NCBI GenBank assembly: GCA_900660155.1
Contig: CABFPE010000167.1
Coordinates: 1,213,854 to 1,277,853, forward strand
Direction: 5' to 3'
DNA from: Hofstenia miamia
Lineage: Eukaryota > Xenacoelomorpha > Acoela > Hofsteniidae
DNA length: 64,000 nt
Both the position numbers and the translations under genes were made by a program. Of the stretch, positions 20,926 through 33,563 are shown one piece after another (position 1 is the first letter of the stretch; every line of letters starts with the position of its first letter). The notes under the pieces are model-generated. The model saw nothing but the letters and a program-made list of their open reading frames with translations, had not been told where the DNA came from and ran no database searches.

Positions 20926-23667
20926 CTGATTGCAAAATATTTATAGATTCTATAATGATCTGCAATATGATGCCGACTTAAAATGGAATTTAGTTACCTC
21001 ATTGTTAAATTTGCATACACATGAGAATTATAAATTTCATTTGAATGTAGGAACTAAATATCAGAATTGAAGTCAGATTTTCAAGCGTTTACAGTATTTC
21101 ATTAAATATTGAGTTGAATATTCGTTACATTCAATTAAAACTAATTTCACAATAATATATTATAAAAAATTACAAATTTGCTGTTTATAACACTATATAC
21201 AAAAATTACAAAAATGTACAATTATACATATTTAACAATTCATACTTCTAAAAATGTAAAAGTTCATATTGAAACAACTAAGTTGTCAATTGTAGAGTTG
21301 GAATGTTACTTCAAAGAAAATTTTACTTTACTTACCCTTTGTAAGGCTAAATCAATATTGCATATATTTTTAATAATAAACTGGAAAATTGTGAAAATAC
21401 GAAATTTAAAAATATTGAAATATAAATTTAATTGAATTTTTTAAAATTGTGCTAATTAAATTAATGTCAATGTTATTGCATATAAGCAAATGCTTAGTTT
21501 GAAAACAGACTAAATTTCTGCAAAAATGCATTCAGTTTGAAAGCTTCACGGTAACTGTTATTGAGAGTGCAAGGCAAGCTTACAACAAACTGAGAACATT
21601 TTGGACGGATGCTGCTCATCGTGATGAATTTAGCGTAGATTTTCAGCCACCACTTTGCATCTAAAAACAAATCTGAATTAAGATTATTAAAAACAATAAT
21701 GGAGTAATTCAGTGGTATGCACATATGGGCATCAAAGAGGGCACGGGCTGATTGAACCATGAATCGGTGTCGCCCTCAGACGAGATTCGAATTTTATGTA
21801 TGACCTAAATGAAGAGAAAGTGGATGGACATTTAATCATTTGGATGTTCACCAACAGATATTTTTAGAAATATATCTTCTTAAATCATTTATAGTAAATG
21901 AAAACCTAACTTAGAATTAATGAAAGGGGTCCAATTGATGTAACAATTTAATTCACACATTATGAACTGTACTTTGTTTATTTCTGAAGGGACTAAAATA
22001 TAATCTGACCTAGTCGTAAATCATCTTAAAAATGATAGTGAGGGAAATCATGACGCATATTAGCAGATTGAATTGCATTTTTAAAAATATAGACCACAAA
22101 TACCGATAATCAACTAGTATTTCGCTCTTTAATATACTTATCGAAAGCAAACAAAATCTAAAAATGGTGACAATGAAACATTGGACCTGATAGTTAGAAA
22201 TTCAGACACAAAAGAAATTGATGAAAAATTTCTGTTGTTACACACAATTACAAGTGAATATTGAAAAATGCCTCCAAATTTAGTTCTTTAATCTACCTAA
22301 TACAAAACATCCTAATACGTGACTTGGAAAATGCTAGCTTTTATCTGTAGACATAAACAATTCATTGATGTTTATTAACGGTTAGATTTTTTCTGAATTT
22401 CTGACCCGTGCCAGTTATATAAAAACTATTGACAACCATATAAAACAAAAATTTTCAAGTTAAGTTAATTTAAAGTAAAATTTAAGTTTATAGTTATACC
22501 AGAGTGTAGGCGAGCAAATTCGTAAATATAGGAAGAGCGCTAAACTATATTGGCGGGAAGATTTATACGGATAAAAATTTAGCGCTAGGAAAATATTTTT
22601 CAAAAGATGTTGCAGTTTTACAGTAAATGTAGGGCATTTTTTAGTTGTTTATAAGAACAATTAATATCAAACAACAAGTAATTTAAACCATGATAATCCA
22701 GAGCGTACTTTTATTAGTTTTAAGTCCCGTCATGCCTTACAAACTTACTAAAACAAATGTACATTATCAATATTTTGCGAAAATATTAAATGTTTCGCTC
22801 GCAAAAACAAATGTACTTTTAAAATATCTAAATTTTTTCTTAGAGCCAATATAAACAATTTGCATTTTCTTTTAAAAATCGGAGATTAAAATTGTGACGT
22901 GTACAATACCCTTCTAGTTGTTGATGGAGATAAATTGTTTCTAAAAGCACTTAAAAGATTTTTGCGCGGCCTACAACTTCGCACGAACAAAACGAAAAAA
23001 TAAATATACGTAAGAGCATAGCATTCTTCCGAAATTAAAAGTATATTATTTGAAGAGGTAAATGTGTACATAATTTAAGCGTGTTGATAGACAACGATTG
23101 CCTTTGACAATATCTAGAAGGAATATGAGCTAAAATATACTGATTCCTTTAATTTTTAATGCTCAATTCATTTAGGTCCTTTCTCACCTTTACTTTTCCA
23201 AAAATTAGTGACATCACAACTTCATTTGCATATAAAATCAAAACCAATGAGTACTTTTAAAATTGGCTAAAAAGGAAGTTCAACGGTGTATCTCTCACTG
23301 TGCCAAAGCTCATTACTATATCTTTAATAATTTTAAAATCAAAGGGGATGGGAGATCTACCTTCCTCAGTATGTTATTGACATTTTATACCTCAGTGCGT
23401 TTAGGGTTAACGAGTAAGATAAACCTTTAGTGAATCTTACTACTAAAGTTAATAATATATTTACATTGTCAAAACTCACAAACATTCTTAAATTTGCTGG
23501 GCACCCATTTTAACCCTATTCAGGGGGTGGGTTATTTTATTATTAACTTCCAGAAAAATTAATATTTTGGTTTGGAATTTTCTCTATTACACACATTTCT
23601 ACCTTCTAACAATATGAACATTTTGTAGGAGCTAGCTTATGTAGATGCTAAAATCTAGTTACTAAAA
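20926..23667. other. no recognisable gene
   Basis: Strongly AT-rich. An open stretch at 21494-21760 on the minus strand has no recognisable motif. A short inverted repeat AGCGCTAAA...TTTAGCGCT lies at about 22537-22589. Nothing else is supportable. Confidence 0.4.
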
Positions 23668-24170
23668 ATGGCTGCCGATTTCTTAGAGATAGCTAATATT
23701 TTTAATACGTTTGGTATTTCATACAACATTCCTAATAAAGATAACTGTTCAATAGGCAACGAATCAGGTTTGCCTAATACGTTACAAGTGGTAGTCAACG
23801 TTTCTACTCCTGATCCTCGAGAACACATACGTTTTTCAGTAACGTGACAGTAAGAATAATCTCAGCAATAATTGTTCAATGAATTTTTTCTAAACGATTA
23901 CTCGTTTCTATTCCAAATGAAGTTCGATGATGCCTTGAATACAGAATTCGAATTTGATGTTTACCATGTCACGGTCTTTAATCAAGTGACGAAATAATAA
24001 AACATCGATTATATCAGACAATTTTGATTATTAGTTTCAACCAATTAACGCATTGTTAACGCCGGATGTACTGAATGCAGGGGATTCGATGCCAATCGTT
24101 TTCTTAGAAAATAATTTTTTCATAAGATTCATACTTCACATGGCCGGCATCGACGGGTTAAAATGAAGTG
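23668..24170 (+). CDS. unrecognised gene or gene fragment in three coding-like blocks
   Basis: Block 1 (23668-23844) starts MAADFLEIANIFNTFGIS with a good start context (AAAAATGGCT) and contains NTLQVVVNVSTPDPREHIRF. Block 2 (about 23870-23994, same frame) reads NDYSFLFQMKFDDALNTEFE and ends NQVTK before TAATAA. Block 3 (24056-24166, shifted frame) reads LTPDVLNAGDSMPIVFLENN and ends MAGIDGLK. Four in-frame stops separate blocks 1 and 2; three could each be a C-to-T change of CAA. Alternatively the gap may be a short intron, since GTAACG and a pyrimidine-rich stretch before AATGAAG are present. Codon usage is distinctly coding-like. I do not recognise the product and cannot tell a live small gene from a recent pseudogene. 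Confidence 0.45.
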
Positions 24171-24498
24171 GAAAATACTGGAGGTATAAGCCTCCCAAGC
24201 AAATGCGTAGAGAAACTTTTCATATATTTCAGATTCAAATTCAAAAAATTAAAAAATCGACTAATTTTGTTGTAATTTATTAATAATTAGATTTTAATTT
24301 TATCAGTAATTTAAATTATTATTCTAAGTTTTGGTAATAACAAAGTATTTTAAAAATTAATTAAAAATAATAGAAATTGTACACCACTGATGGTCAAGGA
24401 CAGTATGCTATATACACCGTTTGAATTTATATTAAGATTAAGATGAAATAAAATGTAGTAAAATTTATTAATTGATAATGCAAGCCTACTACAGAGTT
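24171..24498. other. no recognisable gene
   Basis: AT-rich spacer with no open stretch of note. Confidence 0.4.
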
Positions 24499-24693
24499 CT
24501 AATGAAACACAGTATCGTCCCAATTATTAATATGCTTTTCATTGATGCAGGGTTTTATCAGGGCATTGTAAAAGGATTGAGATACAAGAGCTATATTCCT
24601 TAAATGCTTCCAGTCATTATGAATGCTGTGCTTTGTCAGAAATGGCCAGCATAGTGGTAGTGATAGCTTTGGATTAAATGATATTTTCAACAA
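24499..24693 (-). CDS. possible F-box-like fragment
   Basis: A 64-codon open stretch ending in a stop. LSLPLCWPFLTK followed by WKHLRNIALVSQSFYNAL resembles the ~40-residue F-box (LP...I...L...DL..LALVSK.FY.AL), which in intact proteins binds SKP1 in SCF ubiquitin ligases. Only this motif is visible and nothing downstream supports a substrate-binding domain. It could be one exon or a relic; the match is by pattern only. Confidence 0.3.
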   Translation of the reverse strand: MLKISFNPKLSLPLCWPFLTKHSIHNDWKHLRNIALVSQSFYNALIKPCINEKHINNWDDTVFH

Positions 24694-25809
24694 AGAAAAA
24701 ATATAATCATTTTTATCAAAGGATTATATTTTATAAGTTCATCATTTGAAGAAACCAGTTGATGAGATATGTGGTCTCAGTAAGCATGCGTTTACAGAAA
24801 AATTTTCCTTTTTATGTTTGATGAATGCACTCGGGTTAATTGTTCAAAATTCGAAGATATTTCGGATCAAGAATAATTCAAAATAGTTAAATTAAATTAT
24901 TGTTTTACACTTTAATTGTTACCAACCGAAACGAATATTTCAACTGCATTGCACCAAGAATCTATCTAAAGTATATTATTCTAAAACTGACATTAACCCT
25001 TATCAGGATGTTTGAAACAGAACATGTTGTCGGAATTCTGACAACATTTTATTGCTATCATATTATTACCTATATACATCAATAGAACATTTCAAAAACA
25101 GTTAATTATAAAGAACATTGCTTATAATTGATCATTAAAATGAAAATGTACAAGGAATGGAAAAAAAATCTTTTGTTATTGGTAGGTGCAATGTACTGAA
25201 AAAAAAGTCCCTCAAAATAACACCATTAGTTTTCAAAAAACGTAAATTTCTATAGAACATCCTCTGCTTGATGTTGATTTACAAACAATACGATGAAGCA
25301 AGGATTCATACTGAGAATACTGATAAAAAATTTTGACCATTTATTTTGCCACAGCCAAAACAACGACCAACACTTCTATGCGAATGATGAACACTAAATG
25401 ATATTGGGATTGTTTTATCTACAAATTTTGTGGCGATGGCAGCATTTCAAACACTTTTTCTTGATTTTTGTTGTTGAAATATACATTTAATATGGTTCTC
25501 AGCAAGCAAAAAAGATTTTTCAAAAATTGGATGTTCAGTTTATATGTTTTCCTTCATAATATTTGTGAATTGTTATATGCCAAGTCGAGAATATAGAGAA
25601 TTTGAGTCCACATATTGTTGGTCTTCCAGTGAGAGAAGTTCCACAGATTTTCATTGAACCCCAACATTACTTTTAAAGGCATCTCAGTCTTGATGAAGTG
25701 ACTAAGAGGTGTGAAGCTCTAGAAAATTCTTGAAAATATGTTGGAAAATCGACTCTAAAATGCATTTCAACAACTTAGTTTTTAAAATTTGTAATTTTTT
25801 TCCGAAAAG

Positions 25810-26031
25810 TTAGATTTTACCAATCAAAATCAATATTGAAAACCTGACGGGGGAATATTCAACAATGTCGTCACTTGCATACACGACTGTAGATAGTCCA
25901 CAAAGAAAAATCACGTTCCGACTGCGACCTTGATACATGGGCTGGAAAGATTGCCCTTGGGAGTAAAGGTCCCAGTCCAGCACATCTATTTCTGGTTCCG
26001 TAATGAAATTAAATGTGTCAAAATTAATCAT
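25810..26031 (-). CDS. unrecognised coding-like stretch, candidate exon
   Basis: A 73-codon open stretch with non-random composition: ITEPEIDVLDWDLYSQGQ, FQPMYQGRSRNVIFLCG, then VVYASDDIVEYSPVRF. GTCAGGTTTTC near its end could be a 5' splice site. It lies upstream, in the same orientation, of the F-box-like fragment; whether they belong together is unknown. No family is recognised. Confidence 0.35.
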   Translation of the reverse strand: MINFDTFNFITEPEIDVLDWDLYSQGQSFQPMYQGRSRNVIFLCGLSTVVYASDDIVEYSPVRFSILILIGKI

Positions 26032-26422
26032 TAGTAATCAAATTAAATACTGGATTGCTTAGCTTAAAAAATAGAAAAATGCAAATATAATACAAAATAT
26101 TATTTCAAGTGGATCCCGTCCCGTGTTTTGCTTTTTGGTGTAAGATAGCCTAAGAAATTGATTTTATCCCAAAATCTAAAACGCGAAAAAGATTACTGGG
26201 GATTCAACTTGAAGGGTAGGGTTCCTCGAACCAGCTCACTCAGAAGCGGTACAGCTAGCAGAAACACTTAGGGGATACGCGACTAGAAGACACACAAGCA
26301 ATATAAAAGTACAAAGTTATATGTAAAAAATCACAAAAAACTACTAAAACATTGAAAACTAAATATTTTAATAATAAAAATAAACCACAAAATATATCTA
26401 TTAAGATCAACGAATTATAAAA

Positions 26423-26710
26423 ATGCAACAGCGCCTCTTGGCGGCCTCAAAAATCTCAAACCTTTTTTGCAAAAGCAGAACTAATACGCTTTTATTTATT
26501 GACAAAGCAACCATATTAGAACAGCAATATCAGGCTCATAAATACGTTCAACCAGGACCGCGTGTTGTGCACATAACACAGAATGAGCTTGTCTGGTTTA
26601 CTGCTAATAACTGTTTCAGCTGTAAAAATAACCAGCTTTTTTATGTAAATGTAACAGAACTGCTTTTAGTAAAGCAGTGCTTTAATGATGTTGACTTGGC
26701 GGGTAAATAA
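26423..26710 (+). CDS. unrecognised open stretch ending just before a hAT MITE
   Basis: A 95-codon open stretch from an ATG preceded by AATTATAAAA. It reads MQQRLLAASKISNLFC, then QPGPRVVHITQNELVWF and NCFSCKNNQLFYVNVTELLL. Its stop lies 14 bp before the MITE that starts at 26724. The sequence beyond the MITE (27019-27160) again looks coding-like (NFVYVPVSTLKEYQMYLIF), so the MITE may have landed in or next to an old coding region. Function unknown. Confidence 0.35.
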   Translation: MQQRLLAASKISNLFCKSRTNTLLFIDKATILEQQYQAHKYVQPGPRVVHITQNELVWFTANNCFSCKNNQLFYVNVTELLLVKQCFNDVDLAGK

Positions 26711-26723
26711 ATGCTATTTAATT

Positions 26724-27011
26724 CAGGCGCGGCTTTAGGGGGGGGAGGCACCCGGGGGCCAGTGCCCCCCCTTTTTGGGGAATTTTAGTTTTTTGTAAAT
26801 GTGTCTTCCTCAAATATTTGTTGTTGATGTTTGCAAGTTTCATCCGACAATTTAAGGTGAGCAATTCACTAATTTGGAAATTTAGAGGTTACATTTTACA
26901 ATGAAGTTTTCTCTTGAAGTTATTTTTGTTTAAATTTCCATTTTAGTTTAAGTTTTCTTGAAACAAAATTGGATGGTGCCCCCTGTTTTAAAAATCTTAA
27001 AGCCGCGCCTG
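26724..27011. mobile_element. hAT-type MITE with perfect 8-bp target duplication
   Basis: The ends are CAGGCGCGGCTTTA on the left and TAAAGCCGCGCCTG-like on the right (about 14 bp inverted), with GGCACC/GGTGCC further inside. ATTTAATT flanks both sides exactly (26716-26723 and 27012-27019). It is 288 bp with no coding capacity. A G-run and C-run lie near the left end. The perfect duplication suggests a relatively recent insertion. Confidence 0.93.
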
Positions 27012-27019
27012 ATTTAATT

Positions 27020-28547
27020 CGTAATGATAATAAGTGTTGGAACAGTGCCGTGCTCATTTTTCCAGAAAATTTCGTGTACGTGCCCGTATCCACATTAAAA
27101 GAGTATCAAATGTATTTAATCTTTATCCTACCAAGAAAAGAATTAGTGGCAAAAATTTAATTCTTTTTTCAGAAGTAATTATTTTAAGTTTCCTGACATC
27201 AACGACACCTATATTTTTTATATGAGGTCACATGTAGATATTATGTCATGTTCATTTGTGGAACATTAAGGCTTTCAAATATATTTTTAAATTTTATTGC
27301 CAAATGAAAACAAAATCAATGCACCTGAATCATGCACGAAAGGTGAAAATAAAAGTTTTTTTCACATTGTCATTCCTAATGCTAAACACATCATTGCTGG
27401 TGAAACTGTTTGAAGCACATTTTGCAACGAATTTTTGTATTTGTTTTGCACACTTTACATCCTTGTGAAGTGAGACAGAAAAGTGGTTGACACCATAAAA
27501 ACAGACATCTTCTACCACTGAGTCTCTAATGTTTGAAGATGGTTTTTCACAAGGCTTCTCCAATTTCAGCAGGCCATCAAATATATCATCGAAATTCTAA
27601 GTGAAACATCTTTTTCATAAAGTCAGTGTTGTGGACAGATGACTCATTTATACTATATCTATGAAACTCGAAGCTTTCATCACTTCCAATTTTACAATAA
27701 AATAAAACAAGGCTAAGTTAATAAATTCATTGAATTGAGGGATTTTTTAGTCTTAAGCCTGGCAGCTTAAGCACGAAGCCCGCCTCGGCACATTTCAACA
27801 TACCAATTATTCGGAACAAGTCCGGCCCTTCCGGCCCAAATTTTTTTAATGTTATGGATAGTGTCTTGCTGCTCTTAGAGGCGAATAAGCACCACACTAT
27901 GAATTTGATGTGATAATTGGCATGATGCATAGATTAATAGGTGCATATCCATTTTAGTCCGTCAACAATACTAATTCAATAGTATTGTAATTCAATATTG
28001 CATTGTTAATCATAATTCAATAAACGTGTCGTATATGTCACATTTCATAAGCTTTTACAACCACCCCCACAAATTTAGAAATATAATTATTGCGACTACT
28101 AATTATTACAAGAAGCTATCTATGGATACAATTACCCTTTATCATTTAAAAAACAAATCAGTTCTTATATATTCAATTTTCTTCAACTTACATCAGCACA
28201 ACGCGATTGAGAGTTTTCAGAAACGCTCTTTGCTTGTAAAAGACAAAATTAAACGTTAGAAGTATTGCACCAACCAATAATGTAGATTTGATTGAATTCA
28301 AAAAGAATGTTTTTTAACATTTACAAAGTAAGTTTCAATAGAATTTTTTCATGTGTTTCAAATACCAATTACAACAGTAGGCCCAAGCTCGGGCTTATCC
28401 CGAACCAACCAAATTTAGACCCAGACTAATTCCAACTCAGGTACACACTGTCCTAGAAGTCCGTTATGTTTTAGAACGATTATACATTCAGAAAAAATGC
28501 TTTTTACGACCGATATGGTCTTCGGTCATGATTTAAATCGGCGTAAT
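27020..28547. other. short open stretches only, no recognisable gene
   Basis: Minus-strand open stretches at 27330-27563 (reads EDVCFYGVNHFSVSLHKDV) and 27727-27930 (PEGPDLFRIIGML) have a coding look but no recognisable domain. The rest is AT-rich. Confidence 0.35.
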
Positions 28548-29728
28548 GCAATATGCAGGCAATGTAAAAAATATCAAACCTGGTAGATAAAGTGAAGCAT
28601 TTTAACCAAATGGCCTATTATTTAGCTTGCCCATCATAAGTGGAGCCCAAACACAACAGAATAGCCGCTATATTGTTTAAACAACAACAGTTGTTTGAGT
28701 ACTCGTTAATTACTCATTACTCAATCGCTCGAGATTAATTATTCATTGATTTACAGCAGACTTGTCAACAAGCCGACATTTCCAAGCTCGGCTCGTTTAA
28801 ATTTTGTGTAAGTTGGGCTCGGTTCGGCTCGTAAAGCTATTGCCTAACTTGCACTCGGAATAAATCCGCGAATAAATGTTAACGGTGAAGTTTACGTTAA
28901 ATGCCTGTTTTTTACGCAGACTTACAGTATATTTAACGGTTATTATGACGTCACGTTGTAGCTGAATATTACAAATAGCTTAATTACGAAGCATTTTAAT
29001 TCTGCATATTTCAAACATATCTTTGCATAAAAACTTAGGCAGACATTTATTGAGCTATTTAATTAATCGTTTGCATTAATAATTGTGAGAAACATAGTCT
29101 CTAATGCGATTAAGTAGCTATGAATTAAAATTCGAAANGCAATATGCAGGCAATGTAAAAAATATCAAACCTGGTAGATAAAGTGAAGCATTTTAACCAA
29201 ATGGCCTATTATTTAGCTTGCCCATCATAAGTGGAGCCCAAACACAACAGAATAGCCGCTATATTGTTTAAACAACAACAGTTGTTTGAGTACTCGTTAA
29301 TTACTCATTACTCAATCGCTCGAGATTAATTATTCATTGATTTACAGCAGACTTGTCAACAAGCCGACATTTCCAAGCTCGGCTCGTTTAAATTTTGTGT
29401 AAGTTGGGCTCGGTTCGGCTCGTAAAGCTATTGCCTAACTTGCACTCGGAATAAATCCGCGAATAAATGTTAACGGTGAAGTTTACGTTAAATGCCTGTT
29501 TTTTACGCAGACTTACAGTATATTTAACGGTTATTATGACGTCACGTTGTAGCTGAATATTACAAATAGCTTAATTACGAAGCATTTTAATTCTGCATAT
29601 TTCAAACATATCTTTGCATAAAAACTTAGGCAGACATTTATTGAGCTATTTAATTAATCGTTTGCATTAATAATTGTGAGAAACATAGTCTCTAATGCGA
29701 TTAAGTAGCTATGAATTAAAATTCGAAA
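28548..29728. other. 590-bp sequence present twice across a single N (assembly duplicate)
   Basis: 28548-29137 and 29139-29728 read the same throughout the stretches compared; N at 29138 joins them. Inside lies a GCTCGG-rich stretch (GGGCTCGGTTCGGCTCG) unlike its AT-rich surroundings. Most likely an unmerged overlap of one locus. Confidence 0.85.
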
Positions 29729-30572
29729 TCCCTAGTTGTAAGTATGTATATATTCAGCATGCTACGTATTTGGAAAATTGCTATTTTGCTTCTAGAGCTC
29801 TAAATAAAACAAAATTGATATAGACATTTTATGCATACAATTTTAATACGAAAAATATTTAATTTTTTCGATAACAATGCATATATGTGTCTTAGTAAGT
29901 TTCTAAATCACGACTGTTAAAAAATTAAAAATACACTCTGAGTTATCAGGACTTTTGGTGATAGTAGTTTTCTGTAATGAAGTCAAATATATCATTGAAA
30001 TTAGCACTTTTTGTTACAAAATTAAATTTATATGCATAGATGTTTGAAGGAATTGAAATGTATGAATTTCGTTTCTTTTAGTAGTGAACTAACGCAATGC
30101 TAACAGTCATCACGTTTGCATTTTAAAAATTCAAAAGACCATTTCCTAATGAACATGTTTGCAATAAAATTTATACTCATTAATAAGCCTCTTAAAAGAG
30201 TCTTCATTAATGATTCTGGAAATGTTTTTAATTAGTTTTTCTATAGTTTCTTCATCCGCAGTAATTTGTCAGTAAGAAAAAATTGTCCAGAAGAATAAAA
30301 AAACTTAGATGCTAAGAATATATTGTTTCAAATGTTATTTGACTTCCGCCATTTTAAGCTAAATGCAAAGTTACTATCCACAATCGTAGAATATGGATAT
30401 ATATATATAGGCATGGCATTAGAAACATTAATTTCATATAAAATAAATTATATTAAACTACCAATAAAGAATGCAACAACTGTCAGGGCTGTTCAAAAAA
30501 TAATTTTAATATATCGGAAAATTTTTTAGATGATTCATTAATGAAAATGGCCGAAATAAAAAATAGTTATGA
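29729..30572. other. no recognisable gene
   Basis: AT-rich sequence. A 68-codon open stretch at 30323-30529 shows no motif. Confidence 0.4.
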
Positions 30573-31468
30573 CCATTAAGGTAGAATTAGTGGCAGGATA
30601 GTGGTGAAAATTGGCAAACTATACCATATCTCAAAATTTGCATGAGACAACTAATGAGCATTCCTCTAAACAATTCTGCTAAAATTGGATGCAGAAAAGG
30701 TATTATTTACTGGTAATAAAGCATTTTTCACAACCCCCCTACTTGAAAAATGCTTAGCAACCAATATGTTTTTGCTTGGTTACGTGCCTATATTTTCATT
30801 ATAAAATAATAATTTGACCATAGAAAGCGAATGAACTCATTCAGTAAGCATTACAGAAAGGAAGTTACAAAGGGATTATTTGGGATAGCAGCTGACATTT
30901 CAACCAGACGATGTAAGAATTTTTCAGTTTTTGGCCGTTTTCTCAAAACTAATTTTTTCCACTAACCCATGTTTTTTGGTGCATGATTACTAAAAAACTA
31001 ATACAGATATCATGTTGAAATTTGGTGTATGCATTAAGCATGTATTTGTGCAGGTCCTGTACCAAAATAGAGTGGTTTCACTGAATACTTAAAGTTTTAT
31101 GAAGTTCATGCATACATAATGAGGTTGTAATTTTGAATTCGATCTGACTTCAAAAGTCAAAATTTTATAAAAAATACAATTATCATAGCAGACCACTGAT
31201 TTTGGTACATGCCCTAGAGCAGCTCATAAGCTATCAGCATGCAAAATTTCATTACAATTGCTTAATATTTGTGGGTACAAGCTTGTACCAAAGTTATGTA
31301 CCATTTCGGGAACCGTTCGGCCATCTTTGATGACCTAATTTGCATAATTTATGCAAAAAAAATTGCAAAAATTTTTTTAGTCTATCAGGATGCTATATGC
31401 CAAGTTACAATAGAATTGGTTGAAAAATAATGATTTTTGCCCCTTTACCACTAATACTACCTTAATGG
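30573..31468. mobile_element. 896-bp MITE with CCATTAAGGTAG ends
   Basis: The left end CCATTAAGGTAGAATTAGTGG is mirrored by CCACTAATACTACCTTAATGG on the right, about 20 of 21 bases inverted. If TTAA is the duplicated target the ends are GGTAG...CTACC; if TA, the ends are AGGTAG...CTACCT, as in Tc1/mariner-like elements. The interior is non-coding. Confidence 0.8.
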
Positions 31469-33216
31469 GAAAGTAATATCCATTTTAGAAGTACATACGA
31501 TTGATGCGATAAAACAAATTCATTAACTTCGTTGTTTATTTATATTAAATTCTTCAAATATTTGACCATATGCCGTGTTTTCACACTGCCATAGGAATAA
31601 ATTAGGTTCATTTAATAATTTGAGAAATATTATCTTCAATTTCGCGCATATGAAATTTGCTATGTTAATACATTAGTGAGACAATGAAATATTAAATTCT
31701 GACGTTTCTTGATCATCTAGAAAAGCATCTATGATCAATGCCTGTCAGGAAGGTTTTGTCTGACATTTCACTATTGCATATTATGTTGTTGATCTCTTAA
31801 AGAACTTGCAAGGATTTTTAAAAAAAATTTATTTCAATAGAAAAATTGAAAATGTATATTTTCAAACACGCTTTACACCAAAGCCTATTAATCTATAAAA
31901 CCATCTATGCTGATTTATTGCTGACTAAGCCTTCTTGTTTAAATCGCGCTATTTCACTTTGTTGTGAAGCATGTAATGAACTTGCAAATTGAATTATCGC
32001 ACAACACTTATTTTGAAGCAAATCAAGTTAGTTTTCCTCCGCTTAGTGGTGTGCAATTAAAATGATGCAAATTTCTTGAGATGAATGACATTTTGAGTAT
32101 TGGCGCTGTCGAAAAAATAAATTGAAAATTGCTACACTCAAGCAAATTTATATCAAATCTCCCAAATTTATTTTTTAATAGACACTTGCACTAATTTTTC
32201 GAATGGAAAGTGTCAATTCAATAATAAATTTGAAAGTTTTGAAAATAAATTTAAAAGGTTTGAGATTTGGTTGTACCAACCCGCAGTAACAAGGCTTTTC
32301 CTAACATTACTTAAAAAGGAACATCTTTTAAAATCAGTTGAGTGCTAAACCTACAGCAGAGTATGGCAAATGCTCCCATTAGGAAGCAATTTGCACAATG
32401 ATATATCAATCACAGGAAATTTAAAAAATTATATTTTCTCTATCAGTGGTGTTAAATGTGCTGTGATTACGTAATACTACACTACTTTGGAAAGAATTTG
32501 GCCAGGCACTTATTTGAGAAAGTAATGTCTGGAAAATTTAGACCCTTACTGCTACTGCATCCTATACAAATCTTGCACTGTGATCTACATTAGAGAGCAT
32601 TGTTACGACTTGTGATTAATAATTCATAGCGTAGATCTTTAAATGTTTCTGTGTTGGGTGATTACGTAACACTAGAATTCATGTACTGAGAAGTTGAATT
32701 TTACAACTGTAGTCATAGCGAAGTTTCGTCTCAGAAGAAATTTTACATATTTTTTAGTACATCAAATTTAAGAAATAGAAACAATGTGATATTTTAGGTA
32801 TTATTTTATTTGAAAAAACTTTTTGAATTCAATAATGATATGTAGGAATAATTTATGCGAAATTGAATTTTAAATTGCAAAAATAAATTTTTTGTTTAGT
32901 AGAAGTATTCATTTATATTCATTTAAAAATGTGATGTAAATTTAATGAAAAGATCAGTTTAATTAAATCAGCAAAATCCACATGTATTTTCAAATTGTTA
33001 ATACATGCATAAGGATATTGTAACATTTAGGCAAAGCGCGCACTCTTGATTAATTAATTTAACAACCAAATAATTTACAAATTAAATAGTTTATCAAAAT
33101 TTTGTCCAGCGCGCACTAGTGATTTTTAATCTGCTCAATCGATTATTTTAGAATGCAAATACAATTTTTTATAAAGAAATGTTTCTGCCTCATTGATTGG
33201 AGCCGTGCTGTAGTAA
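31469..33216. other. no recognisable gene
   Basis: AT-rich sequence without convincing open frames or repeats. Confidence 0.4.
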
Positions 33217-33557
33217 CAAGTGGCGTCACTAAGGGATGCGAGCGCACCAGGCAATGCAATTTTTTATTCTCCAAAAATAGAAATAAAACTTATCATGGGC
33301 AATTTTAATCAAGTTTAGGGTCATAAGTTTGGAATTTGGAGCCTTTTGGGGAAAAAATTGAGCCCCAATATTAGAAAAAAATCGTTAATAAACAATTTTG
33401 GAGGTCGAATAGCTATTCAAGTACAAAATATTTAGTAAGTATCTAGTATACACCAAAGCGGTTACTGAAAATTTAATACATACGTTTGGGAGCTGTGGGG
33501 TGGAGGCCCCGAACTGAAATTCCGCACCGGGCTCCAAATTTACCGTGACTCTGCTGA
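33217..33557. mobile_element. degraded hAT-like MITE
   Basis: The left end CAAGTGGCGTCACTAAG and right end GTGACTCTGCTG show a diverged inverted pair around GTCAC/GTGAC. TAGTAA flanks both sides (33211-33216 and 33558-33563), part of a probable 7-8 bp target duplication. The interior is more G+C rich than its surroundings and non-coding. Confidence 0.5.
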
Positions 33558-33563
33558 TAGTAA

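Noticed and set aside
22537-22589. Inverted AGCGCTAAA...TTTAGCGCT as a regulatory hairpin
   Set aside because: Nine-base arms with a long AT-rich loop and no nearby gene; chance is likely.
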